Source of the DNA: Apostichopus californicus
Taxonomy: Eukaryota; Echinodermata; Holothuroidea; Aspidochirotida; Stichopodidae
Reading direction: 5' to 3'
DNA: 22,923 nucleotides
NCBI GenBank assembly: GCA_020650975.1
Contig: JAIPMN010001478.1
Location: 1-22,923 of the forward strand
Positions within the stretch are counted from its first letter, which is position 1. Each line of letters opens with the position of its first letter. A model generated the notes under the pieces. That model was not told the origin of the DNA. It saw only the letters and a list, made by a program, of their open reading frames with translations, and did not search any database. This document shows positions 1-10,700 of the stretch, piece by piece. The position numbers were made by a program, and so were the translations under genes.

Positions 1-108
1 AACATTACAGGCAAAAACTAGGGGGGGTTGATTGTGTGGGCCAACCCCCCCTCTTCAAAAAGTGGGGGGGTTAAAACCCCCCCAACCCCCCCTGTTTCTC
101 CGCCCATG
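1..108. mobile_element. Possible right end of a G/C-tract MITE, cut by the window edge
   Basis: Four G7-8 or C7 blocks lie in inverted order (about 20-100), and the segment ends CTCCGCCCATG. The reverse complement, CATGGGCGGAG followed by poly-G, looks like a MITE terminus. The other end is outside the window. Confidence 0.3.
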
Positions 109-618
109 TAAACAAAACATAACACACCTTAAAAAGATAATAGTCTTCAGTTGTTTCATGACATTACTGTTTCACAGAACTGAACTAGATCTGACCTAGA
201 GCCTAAGTTTTTAGAAAGTCGGAATCTGAAATTGTGTAAATTCCCTAATAGTTACACACTTTCCTTTCTGCCATATACATAACAACTGCACTTTTGCTAT
301 TCTAACATGGTTTTATATTACGGAAAGTAACTTTCCTTTTTTTCAAATTAAAATTTTCTTCAAAACTGTAACTAAAAAATATTTTTATCCTTATAAATTC
401 ATTGGCAGTCAACTTGTGACTGATATCTGTAAGATGATCATTCATCTGTTGGTTAATCTGTTGTGTGCATGACCTTTTGGTAGTATGTACTCATTGCTCT
501 GATATGGTCCAATTGAACGGTAGAGATGGGCTACACACCCTAAATTGTGGCAACAAAATCAAAATATTAATATGAACTTTTATACCAAACATTAGGCTAC
601 CTGCAAAATAATAAATAC
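109..618. other. Upstream AT-rich sequence, no gene seen
   Basis: No convincing exon, promoter or RNA gene was found. It is either the 5' flank of the gene or part of an intron downstream of an unseen 5' UTR exon. Confidence 0.5.
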
Positions 619-1036
619 CAGGCCTCAAAGAATATTTTTAAAAAGTACTCGCCATTTGGCGACCAAGACTAAAAATCTATATGATGTTTTGCTGTTTGTT
701 TAAGTAATGCTCCGTGAAGTTTATGATAAAATCTCCTCAAATGGAAACTTCACTGTATACATCATGCACGTTTTTACACCATTTTTACACAGTTAATTAG
801 CATTGAAATTTGTCATTGATAAAATTCAGTTAACACCTTCAACTTGCTTCAAGTTTGCCAAGGTACTGCTTTCATCATTCTGTAAAATGTTTGTAACGAT
901 AGCCTTGCTAATATTGTGTTTTGACTTGCCCACAAGTCACTCTCGCCAAAATATCGAGCGTAGTTCATTTTCTATTCGCCATAGTTTAAATTCTACTCGA
1001 CATTGGCGAGTTGGTGGCCATAGTTGTCGGGGCCTG
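619..1036. mobile_element. Probable hAT-type MITE, 418 bp
   Basis: The ends are CAGGCCTC (619) and GGGGCCTG (to 1036), short terminal inverted repeats in the CAG...CTG style of hAT elements. Flanking octamers are ATAAATAC (611-618) and ATAAATAA (1037-1044), a 7/8 target duplication. Subterminal CTCGCC/GGCGAG motifs occur near both ends (about 647-660 and 943-1012). No transposase frame is present, so it is non-autonomous. Confidence 0.6.
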
Positions 1037-1672
1037 ATAAATAACATAAATAAGTAACTAAATATGTAACAAGCTAAAGTAGGCCTCAAAAAGGGAAAAC
1101 AAGAAGGTATATTCTTACATGCTTTGCCAAATTGGTTGAAACTACTCAGACTAATGGAGTTGGGGGGTGGGGGGGGGGGTTGGGAGGTTTGGTTGTTTGC
1201 ACCAAACCTCAGTCCCCTCAGATGAGAGGACGGCTGTTTCAGATCGGCCATGATAGAGTACTATGCAGATGTCCAGCAATACATACAATTACCAAAGAAT
1301 ATAGTACATATAGGATATTTTATTTTCCTTTATTAGGAAACAGTTTCTTTCTGATATATGCCTATGAAGCAGATTTCAGTGTTTGGAACTACAGTATTGT
1401 TTTGTAAGACTTAGCTAGCAGCCTAGCAGAAAGAGAAAAGAACAGGTGGAAAAATACACAAGTACTGAATGTTTTGTTTTGTACATACAGTAGATCTGCT
1501 TGTTTTCACAGCCATAAGTGTGCTACTGTACTGTTCATTTACTTCCCATGATTATAAGGTTTACCACTAATCTGTCTGAAATATTTTCAAGGAATCTTTT
1601 TAAATACATGATCTAAACAGTATGCTTTAGCCTTTATAGTCTTTCAGCTGTCTTTTTCACTTTCAATCACAG
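1037..1672. other. Sequence before exon 1, probably intron
   Basis: It ends with a polypyrimidine tract and CAG, so at least its 3' part is intronic. It contains a G-rich run (about 1150-1180) able to form a G-quadruplex. Short open frames here lack coding character. Confidence 0.55.
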
Positions 1673-1757
1673 ATGGCCTTGTCCAGAGATGACAGTGACG
1701 CAAGTGGTGGGGTGTTTAAGCGTCCACTCTTCCCAGCAGGAGGAAATAGCAGGGCAG
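1673..1757 (+). CDS. Exon 1 (coding): N-terminus
   Basis: A pyrimidine-rich tract and CAG acceptor end at 1672 and ATG follows immediately. The exon encodes about 28 residues beginning MALSRDDSDASGG and ends at a GTAAGC donor at 1758 in phase 1. The split Gly codon (G plus GA) joins exactly to the open frame of exon 2. Because an acceptor directly precedes the ATG, a 5' UTR exon probably lies upstream. It is also possible that this Met is internal and earlier coding exons exist. No recognisable domain. Confidence 0.75.
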
Positions 1758-4700
1758 GTAAGCTTCTCACTCTGAATCTTGTTTTCATTTTCATGTTCCT
1801 TTCTCAAGGTATGTGCATACAGTAGTACTTTGGTTAAACAATATGTATGTATGTATGTATTTATTTTAGATCCTCCTGCAAGCAGGAACTTGCGAAGAAG
1901 CCATCATTGGCTTATCAAAGCCGCAAGCTGACCGAAGTCAGTCTCTTATATTCATATTTAATGTCCATGATGTGAATTGTAAATTGTCAACAACTCTGTA
2001 ACTGGATGACATACATTAATCTTGGAGTGGCTCAAACTCGGGTCCTTATGATTGAAAGGCACCGGCGTTAACCACTGAGCTAACACTCCTTTGTGGTCGT
2101 AATATGAATGGTCATAATATCTCCCAGTTTACTTGTGTACCTCATGTGTATTAAGACGATTTTATCATTGTTTGTGTCCCCTCTTCAGTTTTTTTTCTTT
2201 AGGCTGTAGTTTTCTATGATAAAACTAACTTTGGATTAAATATCATCCGAAACACCAAATGTTGTTAGAACTAGATTAGGGCAATGTTGAGTTTCTTTAC
2301 ATGTATTAAACCTCTAGCTCTTCTATCTTACATGTCTGATGGACGACTAGTGAATGCACATAATGTTAAAAATAATTATTAGAATGTGAAGAAGATATGA
2401 AAGTATATTTCCAGTCAACTAATCATACCGTACGTTATGCATCTAGTTTGCCACAATTAGGGTCAAATATTGGTTCTAGATCCCATTCTAGCCAATAACT
2501 TCATTCCTGTAACAAGAATTTGTCCTTCCATAATTTCCTAGTCAGTTTTCAGTTGTTGAACAAATATGTTAGCATTCGATATAATTTTTCTGAAGTGCCT
2601 CGAATAGAGCATATTGTTTCACATTGTTATAGTCAGAGAAATGATATTTTCACTTCTCATCCATATTTTATCACATTTCTAACAGGAAGTTTTGAAGAAC
2701 CTTTGGCAAGGAAGCAGAGAGAGACGAGAGGGGTCAATCAGCCCTTTTGGAGTGTCATGACACAGCCCTCTGGTTCTCCTCTACAGGCTCAGAGCAGTGA
2801 CAATGTGAACCGGAGAAGCCAACCTCCAAATGACGGCCTCGACTTTGAAGTTATAAAAGAAGAAATCAAGAGAAAGTTTCAGAGAATGCAGGAATCAGGC
2901 AATGCTAGAAGCCTAGGGTCAGATCAAAACACCAATGAAAAGCAAGTTGCATCATTTGAATACAACCACGGTAAACGTATCGGAGGAGGACAGGTCAGAT
3001 TTCCAGGTGTACAGACACCATTTCGACAGGGGCCTACTCAAGAAAATCAAGGCATGGGGCCTAAATCGTTGAATGCGTTGATGGAGATAACCATTCCAAA
3101 TCCTGCAGCTTTGTTCCATAAATTTAACGAAAAGACAAAAGGTGAAAGTAAGTCTGGAAGCGTTCAGACGGAAGTACCGACAGACCACGACAGGCCGTCA
3201 GAGCAAGAACAGAAAGGGAGGGATCGTGGCAGACCCTCAAAGCGAGATCGAGAAGGGAGGGATCCCGGCAGACCCTCAGACAGAGAACAAGGAGGGAAAG
3301 ATCATGGTAGACCCTCAGACGGAGCGCAAGAAGTTAGAGGTCGTGGCAAGCCCTCAGAGCAGTTCCAGGGGGGCAAGGATCGTGTTAAAACCCCAGAGAA
3401 TGAACAGACTGGAAGAGATCATGGTAGACACTTCGAGCCAGGCAGGGCTGGGATAGATGGTAGACCCTTAGCTCCAAGAGTTAGTAGGAAAGATGATCAA
3501 GAACGGAGTGGGAGAGACCACAGTCCCGGTAGAAGAGGTGTGCGGCCTAAACTAGATGTGAGGGAGTTGGACTTAGGCCCTGACATAAGACAAACGTTGC
3601 AAAACCTTGAAGAAGGATTGGGGATGATGCCTTGCCCACCAGGAATCGGTCCATTCGATGGGCCTGCAATGTTTGGCAATGATCCAGTGAGATTTGAGCA
3701 GCCACCTTTTGGTATGGGACCAGATAACATGATGAACATGAACAATGCCCCTGGACCAGGTAATTTCATGATGCCAGGTCCATTCGGCCCACAAGGACCG
3801 CTAGGTCCACCAGGGCCACAATGGCCACTAGATTTTCCAGGGGAGATGCCGGCAATGGGACCGTTTATGGATGGACCTCAAATGATGGGCCCACGGTTTC
3901 CCTTTCCAAACAGACCTACAGATTTCAGAAATGACCAGGTGCAAGGTATGAAGAGAAAAGTAACTGGAAACCAGCAGAAATCTAATCGTTCAAAGCAAAG
4001 AAAGAGGAGTAATTCTGAATCGAAAACTCAAACCAAACCAACCAAAGAAGTAAAAAAGGTAAACCGTAAACAATTTTTTACTCCATATATAATCCATTTC
4101 GTTAAAGTGATTGGCTAGCTCAGCAAGGCTGAACCATATCGCTAGTTTATCATAGAACTTTGGGGACAGCATAGAGAGCTAATTTCTGGGTTCTGGCCTT
4201 TCTCGATACTAATTTATGAGGTTGTAAAGTTGCTCCCATGTGCAAAACAGGTCGTCTCTGAAAGCCAATAAACTCAAACATGTCATGTTGAAACAGGATC
4301 GAATTGAATTACCTCAAAGTACAATACCCAGGCTCAATACATGTGGAATAGCAAAACAGGCAAACAATTTTTAGAAACCCTGAAATTTGGTAAGTTTGTA
4401 AGAACTTTATACTCATAATTAATGTAATGTAATTAAAAATCTCTCACAGCTCTCACTTGATTTAGTTGGTAAAAAACCCCTTCATCATGCTGAATCGCAG
4501 CATGAAATAGCAACTTTAGAGCTGCACAACTTTAAAATTATATGACGAGAAAGCATTGTTATCATTTTTTTGTTTTGTTTGGACTAGACATTATGACCTC
4601 TGAAAGAATCAAGTATCCTGAAGCAATAGTTTAGGAGCAATTCATCACTAAAAATGGCACATTTTTTAGCAAAAAAATACCAAAATTGAATATTTTGGCA

Positions 4701-7700
4701 ATTTTAAGTTGACCTAACTCCACAAGACAATACGTTTAGAGCCTAAATTGTTTATTTCCCCTTTTATGGGATATAATCTATAGACTTCAGGAATAGGAAG
4801 GTAGTACGATGTTTAATTGATGAGAAATCAGACCTCAAAAATCAAAGAGAATGCCACGGTGGTGACAAATAGTGAAAATTCAAAGTGTGATATTAAATTC
4901 GGCCAAGTTTGAAGGAATGCAGCTGAAATTTTTCTGAAAATGCTTTTATTTTATGAAGGTCCCAAGCGCACAATAAATTTGGTAATTTTTAGAAGAGGTC
5001 GAACCACATCATACTCCAAAATCTGGTGATTTGATATGGAATGATCCAATATGATTGTGTCTCTAGATCGTCTGCATTCGTTAATATAAAAGTAAACCAT
5101 TAGATTTTTTCGACAGTTTTCACTCCAGAATAAATGACCTTTAAATGCATAAGGATTGCCCTTTCAATTTGCAGGTGACCCCAGTCCTGGATTACAATGC
5201 TGAAAGCTTGAAGCTTATGGACCAAATTGCTCGAGGAAGTAAACATCACCAGGTACAGTATGGTCAACTTTTTCTCAATCACAACAAGAGAAAAAAACGC
5301 TCTACTTTAAAAACGACACATCGATCCTTGTCGATGGCGGATTCTAAAGCCTTCAGCTCATTATAGTGTTCGATGTATGTGAATTACAGTATGTAGAGGC
5401 AAACTAATGGTTTGATTACTTTAAACAATCAGTGCAATAGATGTGTGTTTGTATGGGGGTGGGGGTGGGGGGAGGTGGTTGACTGACTAAACCAAAAGAT
5501 CAGATGTAGGTTTTGGCTTCAGATTCAAATCTTCGGTTTGTTAGGAAGTGGCAAAATAGAGTGCCTCAAAAATATGGAATTTTAATAAAAGAATGTTTGC
5601 ACAGAGTTCATATACTGCAGATGAACTTTGACAATCTCAGAGAAGGCAAGATGCAGCTTGGACACAAAAAGATGGTGTCATTAACAGTTTTGATCTTCAT
5701 CTACTCTGGCTTTCGTCTTTTTCGTGAGAGGCAAATTTTGTTTCTTTATCACAGCTGACGTTGGCCTCTTGAGTTTCGTCTGGTATGATAACGTCAAAGA
5801 GCCATCGGGTGGGTCTCCCGTACAAAATAGATAGATGCACTGCCATCGAAAGTGGTGGTACCTGGTACAGTAGGTCGTGGGTTCTAGCCTTGCCTGCTAG
5901 AGTAATGCAAGTTTGTCATCCCGGAGCAATCCATGGTTTTCCTCGTCAGAAATGGTCTTCAAAATTAGTGAGACCATTTATCCAGAATGAGTTAAAGCTG
6001 TTGTTAGATTGCCAACAGAGGTGACAAACCATTCAGCACCCAACGCATGCACATGTGGCTACTCACCACTCTCAAATAACTCCCTTCCAGGACGATTCCT
6101 GTTATACTGAAATAATATAAGAGTCAGAACTTTAAATATTGTGAATGCCTGGGCATATAAATCAGCACGCATTGTTAGATTATATTCTCTCTGTCGTTCG
6201 AGATCATTTGACCTGTTTCAAATTTGATACAGGTACACTTTGGTTTTAACACTTCAAGACACTTTCTCTTGTCTCCATGTTGATATAATTTATATACTGC
6301 CTTGCTCTCAGAATAATATCTGGCTAACTTTTCCTCAACTTCCTATTGTCCAAACCCTCAACCTCCCCCCCCCCTTCCACTTTCCTAACCCCCCTACTAT
6401 GCCTATTCCAGATGTCCTAGTGTGATGTTTAGCGCAAGATACAAGCCATTCAGCATCCCTGCATGCACATGCTAGCTGCTTAATACCATTTTGTAAAATA
6501 ACTCCCTTCCAGTTCTAATGAAGGTCTGAGCTTTAAGCTGAGGTAGGATGTTCAAGTATTCTTGGATAACTGGATATATTCATTTTTCAAGCATTGTGAG
6601 TTTCATTTCCCTGTCTTGGTACAGGTAGCGGTTGGTTTCCAACTAGGTCAACTTTCTCTTTTCTCCATTTCTATTCAATTTCATGACTCGCTGACTCACA
6701 GAATGATTATCTGGCAAAATTTTCTTCAACTTCCTATTCCCTAGTCTCATAACTCCTCTTTCACACCCCCTCCCACATACCCTCATCCATGCGCGTATCA
6801 AGGAATTTGCCAAGGGAGAGGTGAACCTGTAGGCCAATTATCAGAGCCGTAGATTCGGCATTGGAAACTATCTAAGCGTAGTGCACAGTGGGTTGGCGGG
6901 AAGCGTACAAGAAAATTTTGGTCGAAAATGCCTCCCAGATGGCTGGAAATGGCACTTCCCAGGCCTTGTAAGTTGCATCTAAGCATTTTCTATTTGAAAT
7001 TACTAGCGATATCATAAAAACGTACCAAAAAAATATACCCAATGGGAGGGCGGTAGCCCCCTTCACCCCCCCCCCCTTGGCTACGCGCCTGCCCTCATCT
7101 GATGTTACCTCTTGCGGAGTATCCAACTCGCCGTGCATATGCTGAAGCTCTAGCAAGTTACATTAAAGCACAGTGTGGCTGTGTTACGGACCCCGCACTC
7201 TGTGTTCAGCATAAATACAAGATCCAAACTGTACTCTGTGTTTGGTATCAGACCCCGCATTTGTGATCATGAAACAGAAAGTTAAGGATTGCTTATTAGA
7301 AGAAAAGGCACGAAACCATAAGCCGTGCTGCTTCTATTTGGGTCAAATCACTCTCGAAGCAAACAACAACGGAAGTTAAAGGTCACCACTGATGCCAGGT
7401 CAACCCTGAGCTAGGTTTACATTACAACATTATCACCGAGAACAGAGTCCGAGTCTCTGATCCATCTAGTCGTGACCTCATATTACCGAAAAGTTGTCAA
7501 TATTTGAGGCTTTGACAGAATAGAAAGTTGCTATAGCAAATTCCTGGTCAGAATTGTGGTCATCAAGTTGTTGTGGGATCAGTGCACTAAAGATGAAACT
7601 CATCTCACAGCTCAGATTCTTCTATAATGGCTTGGATTCCCCCTCCCCCACTCTCCCCCCACCCCCGAGCCATCAAGGAAGCCCATACCCATGTCTATAA

Positions 7701-10700
7701 TATGTCTCACCACTCTATTGCCTAAATCACATTTAGTTTAGAACTCATGTTTTATTCTCTGCAGCCATGACATACTTTACTTTTTAAACAAGTCCTTCCC
7801 CTGCCCTTCAAGTCTGTCCCTTTATGGTTAGAACCTCTTATAGATAAGTGAAGATGTTATATCTACAGTGGTTACCATTGCTGTAATTTTGTCCCTAGTC
7901 TGCAGGGTCCTTCACAAGTAGAACCTCTTATAGATAGGTGAAAATGTTACATCTACAGTGGTTAAACTTTGCTGTAATTTACTATCTTCTGTTATGGTCA
8001 CTCCATCTTCATCAGTGCTACACCTACTGTTATGCTACATCCTTACAACTTTACATGGAGGAGAGTCCTGTCACGAAATGGTGACATTCCAAACACTGTG
8101 TGCGTCTTCATATGCATGACTGAGCATTCTGTTTAGTAGAGTGTAGAGCATCTTTGCCAAGTTTTTCTTTCCTAAGTTGAAAAATGAAGACAACAAAACC
8201 AGAAGTTACATTTCTGTACAAGATTTACCGTTCTTGAAAATGTTACTTCATATCTCTAGTGTGCAGTCTATTTTATTGAAGCTCTTTTGACTCTTGTTGG
8301 ATCTGATGACTTGAGACATAACAAATATGTCATGGCTATCTGGAACAAATGTGAATACATGTTTACAGAAATCACGACTGACTTTCCTGGGACTCTGCTT
8401 AAGGACGATTTTGGCTGTGGACAGCAAAAGCTCAAGGAAAACATCACTGTCATTAATGCAAGGAAAACATCACTGTCATTAATGCAATTGTGGGGTTTAC
8501 TGTTTCTACATTGCAAACAAACTTTGAAAGACATGCAATGTTTGTTAGTTCTGAGAGACACCCAAAAGCTCCTTTTGGTCCGACTTGGAAGTAAGAGCAT
8601 CAGCAGAGACATGTCCAAAGAACCAGTTTGGTTTTTGTGAGACTGTTACACTAATTATATATACAAAGAGACTTTGCCATATAAGCATTTCTGACTCTTT
8701 GTTGGATCAAAGATACAACAAATATGCCATAGCTTCCTTGGTGTACACGTCTTTAGATATCTTCAGAAATCAAGACTTTCAATTGATTCTTTGATTTAAG
8801 CTATTTACAGAATGCTTTGAAATGTAATATATTTTTCAAAGAAGCATTGATAGCAAAACCATGATTGGCATAGCTTGCTGACTATTGTTACAGTTGTGCA
8901 TGTGAGATTCAAACCAAGCAGGTTTATAGTTCTCTGGTGCGAAGGGTGTCTCTAATATGTATGTAACACCTTGACCGATAGTAATCTTTATGGGTGTCTC
9001 TAATAGGTATGTAACACCTTGACTGATAGTCATCTTTAAGGGTGTCTCTAATATGTATGTAACATCTTGACTCATAGTCTCCTTAGACTCTCCAGACATA
9101 ATAGACATTGCATGTGTCTTAATGGCTTGTTGAGACAGTGCCTATACACATCTAGGAGACTCTTCTTCAGACAGTGGCAACAAGTAAATCCTTGGTTTTG
9201 AAGGATGCAAGAGTTCACAAATCACATCTACCCTGTTACCAGACGGTTTGTCTCATCTGTGGACGAACACATCACAAAGCGGAGACCTCAGTAGGAAAGG
9301 GCTTCCTCGGGTTCTACAAAATTCTTGATTGAGAGTGGTCATCCAACCCTTGTCTGTTGAACCTGAATCTGTGATGGCAGATGACATATCAGAGATTGTG
9401 TATGTCCTTAGCAACAACGACCAGTTGCTATCCGTCTAGCTGGTGTCTATTCTGTTGGCAGAGATGTAATGAGGTATCATGTCCTGTTTTTGTTAGACAG
9501 TTGCCTTTTACATGCCTTTTACATGCCTTTTACATGAAGACAAAATCCGTGCCTTACATCCACCCTTGGGATCTAAATGTTTGATGGAAAGTTTCTCAAT
9601 GCATTCCACAGGTTTTTATGAGATGATAATTTCTCAGTTTGGCTACAAAACACAATATCCAACTTACACCTGACCTGGTACCACTGAGGCAAGAGTCACA
9701 TCATCAGGTATTGTTCTCGTTGGGTTCACAGGGTTACCGTTGTTCCTCTTCATACTGTATTTAATTTCATTTTGAAGCAAACGGAAGGAACACGCTTTGT
9801 GAATGTCCTCAGCAGCTACCATGCGGGGACACAGTGTGTCATCAACCGGGCTCTCCTGAAGTTACATACTATACCAAGAAGTATGTAAAAATATTTTAAA
9901 GTAAATGATATTAAGTTTAGTCTAGTCATTGTAACTAACATTTTGATGCGATTTTCTCCATGCAACTTCAGCTGGCACTGATCAAAAAGATTGGGATCAA
10001 TGAGAAATTTGAAAACAGAGACTTGCTACCTTGGATGTGCTACCTTTGTGATCAGAAGAATGATACTTGGCAGGTAAGAGGTTCACCTCAAGTCCTTGTG
10101 TGTGTTCTTGTTGCATTGTCGTGTGCAACCTTGTGAATCTTTGGTATTGTAGATACCCTCTGGAATAGTAGAGGTATCTACCACACAAGACTTTCAAGAA
10201 CTTCAAGAACTTTTGAGGTTTACAATGCAACCATATTTTTGTATTTATTTTTTACTTTCTGATGCTTTTTTGGGAGGTGGGGGTGGAGACTTTAACATAT
10301 TTCAACTACATGTAAGACAGAGGGTGTGTAATTTAACTAAATAACTTTGGAGATTGAATGTTGTTGGAGGTTTGGTAATGTCCAGCTTTACATACAACCT
10401 TTAGTACATAGATTTATTGTGAAATTTGGATGAAAGAAGAAAGTTTGACAGATTTTATGCTGGATGATAAGAAAACTGCATTTTGCACTTATTTATAATG
10501 TGTAATATGCAGTACTCCCATCAGTGTCTTTATTCCAATGTTTTGCTTTGGACCAAGGCACATTTGCCTGTCGTCATGTGGGTAGGGGGAATGTACATGA
10601 GGAGTATTTCCCAAAACTTTTTGATTTTTTTTTTCAAACATTTTATCTTTCCATCCAATCTTTTTAGGAGTATGTGAATCATTGCAAATCCACAAAGCAT

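Larger units (their letters stand above)
5253..9971 (+). other. Intron 3 (4.7 kb), repeat-rich
   Basis: It holds the G-rich tract at 5453-5480, the ~417-bp tandem duplication, the hAT MITE, a 91-bp duplication, a 48-bp minisatellite and the possible exon at 9171. The 117-codon open frame at 8287-8640 has a similar-length antisense frame and no recognised motif, so it is not called as a gene. Confidence 0.7.

Noticed and set aside
2014..2093. A functional tRNA gene
   Set aside because: The B box is degenerate, there is no proper acceptor stem pairing or anticodon arm, and a SINE body and tail follow.
2520..2685. Upstream extension of the exon 2 open frame
   Set aside because: It has no Met start, is AT-rich, and a good AACAG acceptor at 2685 with matching phase from exon 1 marks the exon start.
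9782..9893. Open segment with AG before 9784 and GTATGT after ~9885, considered as an exon
   Set aside because: Its phase does not fit exon 4 in the open frame, and the acceptor tract is weak.
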